A DNA stretch of 64,000 nucleotides from UTCHB3 sp964531325 (lineage in GTDB: Bacteria > Bacteroidota > Ignavibacteria > Ignavibacteriales > Ignavibacteriaceae), in contig CAZHCW010000011.1 in the NCBI GenBank assembly GCA_964531325.1, forward strand, positions 1 to 64,000. Direction: 5' to 3'. The position numbers were made by a program, and so were the translations under genes. The notes beneath the pieces are model-generated. The model saw only the letters and a program-made list of their open reading frames with translations, had not been told where the DNA came from and did no database searches. How positions within the stretch are numbered: position 1 is the first letter of the stretch; each line of letters starts with the position of its first letter. Below, one piece after another: positions 7,662 through 16,900 of this stretch.

Positions 7662-8861
7662 ATGACACCAGAAGCAATAAAACCGGCAGTTAGAACAGAG
7701 AAAATTACCTACGCCATCAGGGACATCCTGTTAGTGGCAGACGAAGTTGCAAAAACGGGAAAGGAGATGCTTTATCTAAATATTGGCGATCCCAATATTT
7801 ATGATTTTGAGCCACCACGCCACCTTATTGATGCAGCTTATGATGCAATGTTACGGAATAAAAACGGTTATGCTCCCTCATCGGGAATAAAAGATGCCGT
7901 TGAAGCTATAAGAAATGAAGCCGGCCGAAAAGGAATAAAAAACATCCACGATGTGTTTGTTACCCACGGAGCCAGCGAAGCGATTGATATCTGTCTTACA
8001 GCTTTGGTAAACGATGGTGAGAATGTACTTACACCAACCCCCGGATATCCACTTTATACAGCGATTTCAGCCAAATTGTCAGCTTATGAAAATCCTTATT
8101 ACTTGGATGAATCAAATGGCTGGCAGCCTGACATCGAAGATATTAAAAAGAAAATCAACAGTAAAACAAAAGCGATAGTGTTGATTAACCCAAATAATCC
8201 AACGGGTTCTCTCTACAAAAAAGAGATTCTTGAAGAGATCATAAAACTTGCAGAAGAGAATAATCTGATAATTTTTGCGGATGAAATTTATGATAAACTC
8301 CTGTTCGATGGACAAAAACATATCTCGATAGCCTCATTAAATTCAGAAGTTCCCTGTATCACTTTTGGTGGACTCTCCAAAAACTATATGGTTCCCGGCT
8401 TTAGAATTGGTTGGGGAGTGATAAGTGGAAACATAAACAAGTTGAAAGATTATTTGAATGCCATCAACCGGATTCTCCGTTCGAGACTTTCGGCAAATCA
8501 TCCTGAACAATACGGCATTAAAATAGCCCTTGAAGGTGATCAGACACATCTTGTTGAAGCAATGAAAAAACTTCAGGTAAGAAGAGACATTACTTTTGAA
8601 ATGTTGAATCAGGTTGAAGGAATCAGTTGCGTAAAACCTGAAGGAGCGTTTTATGCTTTCCCCAAAATTGAGATCGATAAACCTGATTTGGAATTCGTTT
8701 CAGGCCTTATAAAAGAGACCGGTGTTGTGGTTGTTCACGGTAGTGGATTTGGACAGGTGCCGGGGACACATCACTTCAGAGTGGTTTTCCTGCCGAATGA
8801 TGAAATTCTCAGAAAATCATATCAAAAGATTGGCGATTTTTATAAGAAATTTACCTCCTGA
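7662..8861 (+). CDS. PLP-dependent aminotransferase, alanine aminotransferase type
   Basis: Fold-type I aminotransferase of 399 residues, normal length. Visible family motifs are YLNIGDPN, GYAPSSG, THGASEAID, PTPGYPLY, INPNNPTGSLY, ADEIYDKLLF and the PLP-binding lysine Lys240 in FGGLSKNYMVPGFRIGWG; the substrate-carboxylate Arg is in HHFRVVF. The sequence style resembles the AlaA/AlaT alanine-glutamate transaminases, which exchange an amino group between alanine and 2-oxoglutarate in the cytoplasm, but aspartate or broader specificity is possible. It starts with a well-supported ATG and stands alone, ending at a strong hairpin terminator at 8905-8927. Confidence 0.85.
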   Translation: MTPEAIKPAVRTEKITYAIRDILLVADEVAKTGKEMLYLNIGDPNIYDFEPPRHLIDAAYDAMLRNKNGYAPSSGIKDAVEAIRNEAGRKGIKNIHDVFVTHGASEAIDICLTALVNDGENVLTPTPGYPLYTAISAKLSAYENPYYLDESNGWQPDIEDIKKKINSKTKAIVLINPNNPTGSLYKKEILEEIIKLAEENNLIIFADEIYDKLLFDGQKHISIASLNSEVPCITFGGLSKNYMVPGFRIGWGVISGNINKLKDYLNAINRILRSRLSANHPEQYGIKIALEGDQTHLVEAMKKLQVRRDITFEMLNQVEGISCVKPEGAFYAFPKIEIDKPDLEFVSGLIKETGVVVVHGSGFGQVPGTHHFRVVFLPNDEILRKSYQKIGDFYKKFTS

Positions 8862-8904
8862 AATTTTTCATAAAATGCCGATTATAACCATTTAAAGCGA
8901 ATTA

Positions 8905-8927
8905 TGCGGGTGACAACTTCACCCGCA
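8905..8927 (+). terminator. hairpin terminator after the aminotransferase gene
   Basis: TGCGGGTGA (8905-8913) and TCACCCGCA (8919-8927) form a perfect 9-bp stem with a 5-base loop, followed by GTTTGCTT. The T-run is weak but the stem is strong. Confidence 0.65.
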
Positions 8928-8991
8928 GTTTGCTTAAAGTCTTTAATATCTCTATATTTAAAGTTTGATTTATTCTACTTAACGGACATGT

Positions 8992-10242
8992 TTGAATAAC
9001 ATAAATATTTCCACATTACCCGGTGGCACGATTGTTGTCTCCGAGCATGTACCTTATGTCCAATCATTTTCACTTGGATTCTGGTACAACACGGGATCAT
9101 GCGACGAAACCCTTGAAACAAGCGGCATTTCGCATTTTCTCGAACATATGCTATTTAAAGGCACTAAACGCCGTTCGGCTAAAAAAATCTCAGATGAGAT
9201 CGAGTCGCTTGGTGGCTATATAAATGCTTTCACTGCGAAAGAACACACCTGCTATTATGCAAGGGGAATGGCTTCCAATTTTGGAAAAACATTTGATGTA
9301 ATAGCAGACATGATTCAATATCCACTCCTGAAGGAGAAGGATATTAAAAATGAGATCGGTGTAATCATGGATGAATTAAACGATCTTAACGACAATCCCG
9401 ACGAGCTGGTATTCGACAAGTTTGAAGAGCTGGTTTTCCCCGGGCTTCCGCTTGGATATCCGATTCTGGGTTCCGAGTCGAATGTCTCATCCTTTAACAG
9501 AGAGATGGTGGTATCACATTTTGATCATCACTACACTAAAGGAAATCTGCTGATCTCGGCATCCGGGAATATCAGCCACGAACAGCTTCTAAAGCTGGCT
9601 GAAAAATATATCAAAAAAGAGACAACCACAGCAGTAATTAATCGCCAATATGACTGTCCGGTGGTTGGATCAGAACATTATATTGCTAAAGAAACCGAAC
9701 AGGTTTACAGCATACTTGGCACCAAAAGTGTCGGTTACAACAGTGGGCAAAGACTGCCTCTAAATCTTCTTTCCCTTATTCTGGGAGAAGGCACAAGCAG
9801 CAGACTTTACCAAAACATCAGGGAAAAACTTGGTATTACATACCAAATCAACAGTTTCATCAATTTTTATCGTGATGCCTCATCTTTTGGAATCTATTTT
9901 TCCACAAACACGGGCAGTTTCGATAAGGCGATGAAAAACATTGAAAAAGAACTTAACCGTTTCAGAGAAAAAGGGATCAATGAACGGGAATTAAAAAGAG
10001 CCAAAGAGTATTTGAAGGGAAGTATCCTTCTTTCACTCGAAAGCACATCAAACAGAATGATTAGAATGGCCAATCTGATCTTGAACCACGGCAGGATAAT
10101 TCCTGTTGAAGAGGTGATAGGTAAGATTGATGCTGTATCAGCAGATGAAATCAAAGTTCTTGCGGAAGAACTGCTAAGATTTGAAAATTTTACAAAAGTA
10201 TTTATTAAACCGCAAACCAAACTGATAACTACCGCAGCATAG
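8992..10242 (+). CDS. M16 family zinc metallopeptidase
   Basis: A 416-residue pitrilysin/MPP-beta-like peptidase. The inverted zinc motif HFLEH lies in GISHFLEHMLFKGTKRRS, with the downstream Glu of the family in NEIGVIMDELND. The second half is the non-catalytic M16 C-terminal domain, including the R-Y-like region SRLYQNIREKLGITY. No signal peptide is seen, so it is probably cytoplasmic or acts on imported peptides. The start is a TTG at 8992: the only nearby ATG (8988) opens a frame that stops after three codons, and the TTG gives the usual family N-terminus a few residues before LPGGTIVV. It precedes nuoG by 12 bases and is likely co-transcribed. Confidence 0.9.
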   Translation: MNNINISTLPGGTIVVSEHVPYVQSFSLGFWYNTGSCDETLETSGISHFLEHMLFKGTKRRSAKKISDEIESLGGYINAFTAKEHTCYYARGMASNFGKTFDVIADMIQYPLLKEKDIKNEIGVIMDELNDLNDNPDELVFDKFEELVFPGLPLGYPILGSESNVSSFNREMVVSHFDHHYTKGNLLISASGNISHEQLLKLAEKYIKKETTTAVINRQYDCPVVGSEHYIAKETEQVYSILGTKSVGYNSGQRLPLNLLSLILGEGTSSRLYQNIREKLGITYQINSFINFYRDASSFGIYFSTNTGSFDKAMKNIEKELNRFREKGINERELKRAKEYLKGSILLSLESTSNRMIRMANLILNHGRIIPVEEVIGKIDAVSADEIKVLAEELLRFENFTKVFIKPQTKLITTAA

Positions 10243-10254
10243 GAGAAGGACTGA

Positions 10255-11925
10255 ATGGGAAAGTTTATTTTGGACGGACAAGAGATAGGATTTAAGCCGG
10301 GCCAAACAATTATTGAGGCAGCCAAAGAAGTGGGCGTGGAAATTCCACATTTTTGTTGGCACCCCTCGTTAAGCGTTTCCGGTAACTGTCGTGTTTGTTT
10401 AGTTGAAGTTGAAAAGATGCCGAAGCTTGCTATTGCATGTGCTACTCAAGCCTCGGAAGGAATGGTTGTACATACCGAATCGACGAGAGCTCTTTCGGCC
10501 CGTCAGGCAGTTATGGAGTTCCTCCTTATCAATCATCCACTTGATTGTCCTATATGTGACGAAGCAGGTGAATGTAAACTTCAAGACTACACTTTTAGCC
10601 ACAGCGTTGGAGAAAGCCGTTTCACAGAAGAAAAACAACATAAAGATAAAAGGGTTCCTTTGGGGCCTCATGTGATGTTTGATGGCGACCGGTGCATCTC
10701 CTGCTCCCGCTGTATCCGTTTTTGTGATGAAATCGCCGGTGAACCTGAACTCACATTTGTGAACAGAGGTGACCGGGTTACGATTCAAACCTTTCCCGGC
10801 AAAGAGCTTAAAAATCCATATTCCCTTTGTGTTACTGATATTTGTCCTGTTGGTGCCTTAACAAATCGTGATTTCCGATTTAAAGCCCGTGTTTGGGACA
10901 TGTCGAACACCGCATCCATTTGCCCCGGCTGTTCGCGTGGGTGTAATGTAGATGTATGGGTAAGGAGCAACGAAATTTTGCGTTTAACCCCGCGTGAAAA
11001 TCAGGAAGTGAACAGTTATTGGATGTGTGATGAAGGAAGACTCAACACCTGGAAACATGTAAACGCAGGTGACAGAGTTGATAGTCCACATATAAGACGG
11101 GATGAAGGATTAAGCAAAGCAACATGGGATGAAATTTATTCAAAAGCTTCTGCTGAATTGCACAGTTTTAGTGCGAATGAGATAGCCTTTATTGGTTCTG
11201 CAACATCGACCGTTGAAGACAGCCATCTTCTTGCCAGGCTTGCAAACCATCTTCATTGTAAAAATATCGATTTCCCGCGCCATATCGTTCCGGGAAGTGG
11301 TGACAAAATTCTTCGAAGAGAAGACAAAACTCCAAATTCTGCCGGTGCATTGGCGGCGGGCATTTCACCCGTTAAAGATGGGCTTGGATTTGAAGAGATA
11401 ATGAGCGCAGTTAATTCACACAAAATTAAAGCTCTTGTTGTGGTTGAAGAAGATATTGCAGCGATGGATGAAAAATATGTTGCAGCGCTGAAACAACTAC
11501 AACTTCTTGTGGTACTGGCTTCAAACTTTAATGCGACAACGGAGTTGGCTCACATCGTTATACCGGCAGCAACCTGGACTGAAAAAAATGGTGTTTTCAT
11601 CAATTTTGAAGGAAGAGCGCAGAGAATTCGTCCCGCGGTGGCTACTGAACAGATGGACAGAAGTCTTGATGGTTTCAGCATGAGCCGATTAGACAAATTT
11701 GGCACCAAGTTTGACCGTTGGGGCAATTACAAAAAATATGACGCACGCCCGGCATGGAGAATATTTTTAGATCTTGGGCATCTTCTCGGAATGAAAGCCA
11801 AATTCGAATTTGCAGAGGATGTTTGGGAAGATTTCACGAAACATTCTCCCGGTTTTCATGGGATCACTTACGATGATCTTGGTGAAACGGGACTCACAGT
11901 AAAAAAAGAACTACATAAAGTTTAA
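10255..11925 (+). CDS. nuoG: NADH-quinone oxidoreductase subunit G, short form
   Basis: Iron-sulfur subunit of complex I. The N-terminal ferredoxin domain has the 2Fe-2S ligands in CWHPSLSVSGNCRVCLVEVE and a later Cys in IACATQ. Then come the His-Cys 4Fe-4S site (HPLDCPICDEAGECKLQDY), another 4Fe-4S set (DRCISCSRCIRFCDE with VTDICPVGAL) and CPGCSRGCNVDVWV of the molybdopterin-like region. At 556 residues it is shorter than the ~900-residue enterobacterial form; the molybdopterin-like domain is reduced and ends in ATWTEKNGVFINFEGRAQ. A GGAGAAGG ribosome site precedes the start. It heads nuoG-nuoH-nuoI; nuoE and nuoF are not adjacent. Confidence 0.93.
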   Translation: MGKFILDGQEIGFKPGQTIIEAAKEVGVEIPHFCWHPSLSVSGNCRVCLVEVEKMPKLAIACATQASEGMVVHTESTRALSARQAVMEFLLINHPLDCPICDEAGECKLQDYTFSHSVGESRFTEEKQHKDKRVPLGPHVMFDGDRCISCSRCIRFCDEIAGEPELTFVNRGDRVTIQTFPGKELKNPYSLCVTDICPVGALTNRDFRFKARVWDMSNTASICPGCSRGCNVDVWVRSNEILRLTPRENQEVNSYWMCDEGRLNTWKHVNAGDRVDSPHIRRDEGLSKATWDEIYSKASAELHSFSANEIAFIGSATSTVEDSHLLARLANHLHCKNIDFPRHIVPGSGDKILRREDKTPNSAGALAAGISPVKDGLGFEEIMSAVNSHKIKALVVVEEDIAAMDEKYVAALKQLQLLVVLASNFNATTELAHIVIPAATWTEKNGVFINFEGRAQRIRPAVATEQMDRSLDGFSMSRLDKFGTKFDRWGNYKKYDARPAWRIFLDLGHLLGMKAKFEFAEDVWEDFTKHSPGFHGITYDDLGETGLTVKKELHKV

Positions 11926-11941
11926 CGGAGATATCTGATAA

Positions 11942-12973
11942 ATGGAATCTTTGATCATTGCAGGCATAGCTTTAGTGAAGGTGCTTATCCTTGCTAATAT
12001 TATACTGCTTACGGTTTCGTATCTTGTATATTTTGAACGAAAGATATCAGCATGGGCGCAGAGCAGGGTTGGTCCCAACAGAGTTGGTTATGCCGGTTTA
12101 TTGCAGCCATTTGCAGATGTATTTAAGCTTTTGCTAAAAGAGGATATAGTCCCCGATAAAGCAAATAAATCGATTCACACATTAGCCCCATTTCTCGCTC
12201 TCTTTGTGGCATTCACCACTTACGCAGTAATTCCATGGGGACCTGATGTAACGATATTTGGCAGAGTGATTGAACTTTCAGTGGTGCCTAATATTAATGC
12301 AGGAATCTTGTATGTGCTGGCACTAACTTCAATCGGAGTTTATGCAATAACACTTTCGGGTTGGTCGTCTGGATCAAAATATTCGCTTCTTGGTGGAGTA
12401 AGAGCATCTGCACAGATGATATCCTACGAAATTTCGATGGGGTTTTCTGTTGCCGGAGTTCTTATCTTTTCACAATCACTACTACCGTCTGAAATTGTGA
12501 AGTCGCAGAGTGGTCTTATGTGGAATGCATTCCTTCAACCGATTGGGTTTATCACATTTGTAACTGCTGCGTTTGCAGAGACAAACCGTCTTCCTTTCGA
12601 TTTGCCCGAGGCAGAACCCGAACTGGTTGGTGGTTTCCACACCGAATATTCCAGTATGAAATTTGCTGCATTTTTCCTTGCAGAATATGCAAACATGATG
12701 ATCGCCTCGGCACTCATCGTTACTCTCTATCTGGGTGGCTGGCAGGTGCCTTATCTCGAGAAACTTGGACTTTCGGAAGGATGGACTGCGATCATTCAGG
12801 TGTCAGCATTTTTTACTAAACTTGTCTTTTTAATGTTCTTTTTCATCTGGGTAAGATGGAGTATCCCCCGTTTCAGGTACGACCAATTGATGGATATTGG
12901 TTGGAAGGTTATGTTCCCGCTGGCTCTTTTTAATGTGATTTGGGCGGCAGTATTAGCAATGCTTATTAAGTAG
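11942..12973 (+). CDS. nuoH: NADH-quinone oxidoreductase subunit H
   Basis: Membrane subunit of complex I that lines the quinone-binding site and links the hydrophilic arm to the proton-pumping arm. The 343 residues contain about eight helices and clear signatures: YFERKISAWAQSRVGPNRVG, LQPFADVFKLLLKED, FAETNRLPFDLPEAE and ELVGGFHTEYSSMKF. Length is typical. A GGAGATAT ribosome site lies before the ATG, 16 bases after nuoG. Confidence 0.97.
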   Translation: MESLIIAGIALVKVLILANIILLTVSYLVYFERKISAWAQSRVGPNRVGYAGLLQPFADVFKLLLKEDIVPDKANKSIHTLAPFLALFVAFTTYAVIPWGPDVTIFGRVIELSVVPNINAGILYVLALTSIGVYAITLSGWSSGSKYSLLGGVRASAQMISYEISMGFSVAGVLIFSQSLLPSEIVKSQSGLMWNAFLQPIGFITFVTAAFAETNRLPFDLPEAEPELVGGFHTEYSSMKFAAFFLAEYANMMIASALIVTLYLGGWQVPYLEKLGLSEGWTAIIQVSAFFTKLVFLMFFFIWVRWSIPRFRYDQLMDIGWKVMFPLALFNVIWAAVLAMLIK

Positions 12974-12983
12974 GAGATTCGAT

Positions 12984-13478
12984 ATGGCAGTTAAGAAACG
13001 GATGAAAGATTTTACATTGATGGAGAAGATTTATCTTCCCTCAATAGTTGCAGGATTGAGCATAACTCTTCAGAATATGTTCAAACCAAAATATACGATG
13101 GAATATCCTGAGGTAAAATTTATGCCGTCAGGGCACTATCGTGGACGACCGGTTTTGGTTCAGGAAGAAGATGGCGGTGAAAGATGTGTCGCATGTGGAC
13201 TCTGTTCCAGAGTATGCCCCGCCCTTGCCATCGATATTCAAGCAGCCGAAACTGAAAGAGAGAAGGAACGCTATCCTGAAAGATTTGAGATAAACATGCT
13301 TCGCTGCATCTTTTGTGGTCTGTGTGAGGAAGTTTGTCCCGAAGAAGCAATTGTAATGAGCAAAGAGTATGAAATTGCCTTCACGAACCGTGAAGATGCC
13401 ATTTATGGCAAAGATAAGCTCTTAACTCCGATTGCCGATCTTCAGGAAAGAATTGAATTCCTTAGAGGCAATAAATAA
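12984..13478 (+). CDS. nuoI: NADH-quinone oxidoreductase subunit I
   Basis: Complex I subunit with two 4Fe-4S clusters (N6a and N6b) that pass electrons toward quinone. Both ligand sets are present: CVACGLCSRVCP and CIFCGLCEEVCPEEAI. The N-terminal helix (EKIYLPSIVAGLSITLQNMF) is the membrane-contact segment, and HYRGRPVL is a family motif. 164 residues is normal. It follows nuoH by 10 bases with a GGAGATTC ribosome site, and is the last gene before a terminator, so nuoJ-nuoN must be elsewhere. Confidence 0.96.
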   Translation: MAVKKRMKDFTLMEKIYLPSIVAGLSITLQNMFKPKYTMEYPEVKFMPSGHYRGRPVLVQEEDGGERCVACGLCSRVCPALAIDIQAAETEREKERYPERFEINMLRCIFCGLCEEVCPEEAIVMSKEYEIAFTNREDAIYGKDKLLTPIADLQERIEFLRGNK

Positions 13479-13484
13479 ATATTA

Positions 13485-13512
13485 ATTATTAAGTATTAAG
13501 TATTAAGTATCA
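13485..13512. repeat. TTAAGTATT tandem repeat
   Basis: Three near-exact copies of a ten-base ATTAAGTATT-type unit follow nuoI. A complementary array, TAATACCTAA-type, lies at 13562-13610, and a relative lies at 57670-57700. Confidence 0.6.
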
Positions 13513-13541
13513 AAGCCCGTGAGGTAATCTCCACGGGCTTT
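13512..13541. terminator. hairpin terminator between nuoI and a convergent TonB receptor gene
   Basis: AAAGCCCGTG (13512-13521) pairs with CACGGGCTTT (13532-13541) around a 10-base loop. The 3' side is followed by ATTGTTAT. It can serve the rightward nuo operon, and with its symmetric stem may also act on the leftward receptor gene. Confidence 0.75.
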
Positions 13542-13561
13542 ATTGTTATAATACAGGCAGG

Positions 13562-13610
13562 TGTTTAATTTAATATTTAATACCTAATACCTAATACCTA
13601 ATACTTAATA
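13562..13610. repeat. TAATACCTAA tandem repeat beside a receptor gene
   Basis: About four copies of an 8-10 base unit (AATACCTAAT) lie directly downstream of the leftward TonB receptor stop codon. A similar array sits directly downstream of the outer-membrane receptor gene at 57703. Confidence 0.6.
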
Positions 13611-13611
13611 T

Positions 13612-15903
13612 TTAAAAGTTGTAGTTTGCTCTGATGAAGATATTTCTTCCGGGTTCGGCTTTAACGAGACCTCTGTTTGTAGAGAGGTGGCTGAGATAAA
13701 GTCGATCAAGAATATTATCAACCCCGAAGGTAAAGACTAATTCGCCGTAAGCAATTTTCACGGGTTTTATGTTTACAATCATATTAACAAGGCTGTAGCC
13801 TCCCGTCCTTTTTTCTGAGGGGGCAACTTTGTTTTGATCCATTACACCTTCTATTTCAACAGATATATCAACATATTCATGTGCTCTTGCTCTGAGTCCC
13901 AGGGTTCCATTATCACCTGTCATGAAGGGGAGGTCTTCGGTCTTTTTAGTGTCTTCGCCTCTTACTATCGAACCTCTTCCATAAAGAATTAAATCTTTAA
14001 TGATATGAAATTCAAAAGCGAGATCTAAACCATAAATCTTTGCTGCACCAAAATTCACCATCTGAGTTGCGGGTCGGTTTTGGTATGTAAAACCCGGGGT
14101 TTCAACTACCATGTTCGTAAGGGTATTGAGGAAGAAGTTGATTTTCCACATCGCATTGTTTGAATAATATCTGTAACCAAAATCGAAGAACCAGCCTTCT
14201 TCAGGTTCAAGGGCAGGATCACCAAGTTTCACAAGTCCACCAAGATCGAGGAATTGGAATCTTTCTTCCAACGATGGGGCTCTAAAAGATTTACCAAAAT
14301 TGAAAGTGATATGGTGATCTTTTGTCAATTTGTAGAGGGAGGCAATGTTAAGGCTCCATGAATAATTGTTTTCATCTCTTGCTGACCAAAGGAGTTTTCT
14401 TCCCGGTGGGTTGTTGTTTACTACTCCTCTTACCTCAACAAAATCGGGATTATACGATTCTTGATTTGTAACATTGATATAGTCGAACCTGCCACCAACG
14501 GCAACATTAAGATTTTTGGTGAGATTATCGAATTCGTTATGAAAGAAGAAACCCATGCTTTTAAATTTGGAGAGTGGAACGGGTCTTTCATGTATAATCG
14601 AATCTTTTTTTGCATTGAGGATTCGTTGTCTTTTACTGTCCATTTCCCGTTGCCATGCATCAAGTCCAAAAACAAACCGGTAGTTTGGTGAGAAAACCCA
14701 GTTACTGGTTAATTGAATCCCATCGCTGATGTGATCAGCACCAGGTAGAAGTCTTGCAGTTGGCATCACCACTTCAGCATCCCTGACAATCAACTGATGG
14801 AAGTATTTTAAGCTGATATTTGAGATAAGTGGAGATATCTCATTAATCTTATACTCTGCTGAAATAAGTTCTCTTTTTTGAACAGGATATCTGGCGATGG
14901 CAGCGGCAGCAAAAGCCGAACCGCCGGGTAAACCGATATCTACACCTTCATAACGATGATAGTTTAGTTCAATCTCCTGATTGTCAAATGGTTTAAAACC
15001 AAGTGCTCCGGTGAAGCTGTTATCATGAAAGTGGCTGTTTGCAATTAATCCATCGGGGGTTTCAGTGGCAGAAGCACCTCTAAATGAACCTCTTAGTTTT
15101 ACAAACCAGTTTGACGAGCCGGTATTCAGAAAGAGACTCGTACCGACACCTTTATTTACGGTGTTGTAATAATTCCCAAAGGAGCCGGTATAGTAAAAGT
15201 TGTTTCGGAATTTCCTGTTTTGCGTAATCACATTCACAATTCCCCCCAATGCTCCGGTTCCATACATTGATGAGGCTGCGCCTTTAATCATCTCAACCCG
15301 TTCGATATCAAACTGATCAATCAATGATAATCTTGCACTTAATTCAGTTGCGGTTTCAAGTCTTATTCCGTCAACCATTAATACGATTCCTGTGCCTCTG
15401 ATACCACGAACTGAGATATCGGTTGCCCAGATTCCATCCCGGGACATCGAAACGCCGGGCTCTTCAGAAAGATATTCTGCTACACTAAGTTTACTGTCGA
15501 GTTCAAAATCTCCTTTAGAGATGATTCCGAGGGGATATGGTGACTCTTGTAGAGAAGATACATATCTTGGACTTGTAACAGTCACTTCACCAAGGTGAAT
15601 TGATACGGGTGTAAGCGAGACATCAAACCCCATCATATTCAATCCGGTGGCTGTTATTTCAGCAGTAACGGGGGAATAACCTGTAAATAGAAATTTTAAA
15701 GTGTAGCCGGGTGCATTGGGGAGGGATATTTCATAATTGCCATCTTTATCCGAGAAGGTGGACTTTTGGAAGTTGACCGAATAAACCATTACATTTTCGA
15801 TCGCTTTTCCTGTATTTTCTTCGTGTATTTTGCCTGAGATCTTAACATTCTGACCATAAGTCATGAGTGAAAGAAGTAGAAACACTACCAAATGTTTGAT
15901 CAT
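13612..15903 (-). CDS. TonB-dependent outer-membrane receptor
   Basis: About 763 residues with a signal peptide (MIKHLVVFLLLSLMTYGQ), a carboxypeptidase-regulatory-like domain at about 20-105 (SGKIHEENTGKAIENVMVYS, SDKDGNYEISLP), a TonB plug at about 125-230 (ISVRGIRGTGIVLMVDGIR, VEMIKGAASSMYGTGALGG) and a C-terminal 22-strand-type barrel ending in aromatic FIRANYNF. It takes up a ligand across the outer membrane using energy from TonB; the substrate is unknown, though the LEPEEGWFFDFGYRY region resembles vitamin B12 or siderophore receptors. An upstream in-frame TTG at 15915 gives four more residues, but the ATG at 15903 starts the signal peptide and is preferred. Confidence 0.9.
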   Translation of the reverse strand: MIKHLVVFLLLSLMTYGQNVKISGKIHEENTGKAIENVMVYSVNFQKSTFSDKDGNYEISLPNAPGYTLKFLFTGYSPVTAEITATGLNMMGFDVSLTPVSIHLGEVTVTSPRYVSSLQESPYPLGIISKGDFELDSKLSVAEYLSEEPGVSMSRDGIWATDISVRGIRGTGIVLMVDGIRLETATELSARLSLIDQFDIERVEMIKGAASSMYGTGALGGIVNVITQNRKFRNNFYYTGSFGNYYNTVNKGVGTSLFLNTGSSNWFVKLRGSFRGASATETPDGLIANSHFHDNSFTGALGFKPFDNQEIELNYHRYEGVDIGLPGGSAFAAAAIARYPVQKRELISAEYKINEISPLISNISLKYFHQLIVRDAEVVMPTARLLPGADHISDGIQLTSNWVFSPNYRFVFGLDAWQREMDSKRQRILNAKKDSIIHERPVPLSKFKSMGFFFHNEFDNLTKNLNVAVGGRFDYINVTNQESYNPDFVEVRGVVNNNPPGRKLLWSARDENNYSWSLNIASLYKLTKDHHITFNFGKSFRAPSLEERFQFLDLGGLVKLGDPALEPEEGWFFDFGYRYYSNNAMWKINFFLNTLTNMVVETPGFTYQNRPATQMVNFGAAKIYGLDLAFEFHIIKDLILYGRGSIVRGEDTKKTEDLPFMTGDNGTLGLRARAHEYVDISVEIEGVMDQNKVAPSEKRTGGYSLVNMIVNIKPVKIAYGELVFTFGVDNILDRLYLSHLSTNRGLVKAEPGRNIFIRANYNF

Positions 15904-15966
15904 TATATTTACCAATTTATTTTAAAGTAACACCTATATATAACTAAAGGTATAAAAATAACCAAA

Positions 15967-16094
15967 TCTCTTCGGAACCTCAGAACTTCGGAACCTCAGA
16001 ACTCCGGAACTTCTGAATCTCCGAATCTCTGAAGTACTGAATCTCTGAAGTTCTGAAGTACTGAATCTCTGAAGTTCCGAATCTCCGAAGTTCA
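15967..16094. repeat. degenerate tandem repeat of GAA-CTC-TGAA words
   Basis: About a dozen units of roughly 9-11 bases are built from CTTCGGAAC, CTCAGAA, CTGAATCT and CTGAAGTA. Neighbouring units are near-identical while the ends have drifted. No reading frame is implied. It lies between the receptor and the LytTR regulator, just upstream of a possible promoter at 16141. Confidence 0.85.
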
Positions 16095-16140
16095 AAAGAA
16101 AATCACACTTGTTTTTGTAAAAATGACTAAATTCGCTATC

Positions 16141-16168
16141 TTGACATTAAGATTTATTTGGATATCAA
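16141..16168 (+). promoter_or_regulatory. possible sigma70-like promoter for the LytTR regulator
   Basis: TTGACA at 16141-16146 and TATCAA at 16163-16168 are separated by 16 bases. The start codon is at 16197. The -35 box is perfect and the -10 box weak. Confidence 0.4.
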
Positions 16169-16196
16169 TTCAGTCCAAAAACCAATGTAAACGAAA

Positions 16197-16886
16197 ATGC
16201 GAATGAACTGTTTAATTGTTGATGATGAAGAGATTTCAAGAAAAATTCTTGAAAGGTTTGTTGCACAAACGGACTCGTTGAAGCTTGCCGGATCGTGTGA
16301 AAACGCAATCGATGCTGTTAAAATTTTAAAATCTGAAGATGTTGATCTTATTTTTCTGGATATAGAGATGCCTGAAATGACGGGGATCGAATTGATAGAA
16401 ACTCTGAAGGGAAATCCTCAGATAATTTTTGTAACGGCAAAAGAAGATTATGCAGTTGAGGCTTTTGAGCATGATGTTACCGACTATTTGTTAAAACCGT
16501 TGACCTATGCAAGATTTCTAAAATCGGTAAACAAAGCTCAAGATAATATTAAACAACCTGCAACAGCATCAACTCCCGGCTATATTTTTGTAAAGGTTGA
16601 ATCACGGCTGCTTCGTCTTAACCTCGCTGATATCGATTATGTGGAAGCTCATGGCGACTATATTCAACTTCACACCAAAAGTGGTAAACATATGATTTAC
16701 TCGACGATGAAGCATATTGAAGCGAGTCTTCCCAGAGAAGCTTTTGCACGGGTGCATCGTTCATTTATTGTAAGAATTGACAGAATTACCGACATAACCG
16801 AACATAATTTAATGATCGATAAACACATAATTCCTATCGGAGCCATGTATAAAAACGATCTGTTAAAGAAACTTAATATATTATAA
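16197..16886 (+). CDS. LytTR-family response regulator
   Basis: A 229-residue two-domain regulator. The receiver domain (about 3-120) has acidic residues in VDDEE, the phosphoacceptor Asp55 in LIFLDIEMPEMTG, Thr80 in FVTA and Lys100 in YLLKPL. The LytTR DNA-binding domain (about 130-229) carries VEAHGDYIQLHTKSGKH and FARVHRSFIVRIDRI. Such proteins bind DNA as dimers through beta strands after phosphorylation by a 5TM or LytS-like histidine kinase; no kinase is adjacent, so it is an orphan here. An internal ATG two codons later (MNCLIVDD) is an equally good start. The following esterase gene begins 14 bases downstream. Confidence 0.93.
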   Translation: MRMNCLIVDDEEISRKILERFVAQTDSLKLAGSCENAIDAVKILKSEDVDLIFLDIEMPEMTGIELIETLKGNPQIIFVTAKEDYAVEAFEHDVTDYLLKPLTYARFLKSVNKAQDNIKQPATASTPGYIFVKVESRLLRLNLADIDYVEAHGDYIQLHTKSGKHMIYSTMKHIEASLPREAFARVHRSFIVRIDRITDITEHNLMIDKHIIPIGAMYKNDLLKKLNIL

Positions 16887-16900
16887 CAAAGGATATTTAA

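Noticed and set aside
8988..8999. ATG start for the M16 peptidase
   Set aside because: That frame stops after three codons; the TTG at 8992 is in the correct frame.
13485..13618. Possible CRISPR-like array
   Set aside because: Units are 8-10 bases, contiguous and AT-rich, with no spacers of uniform length.
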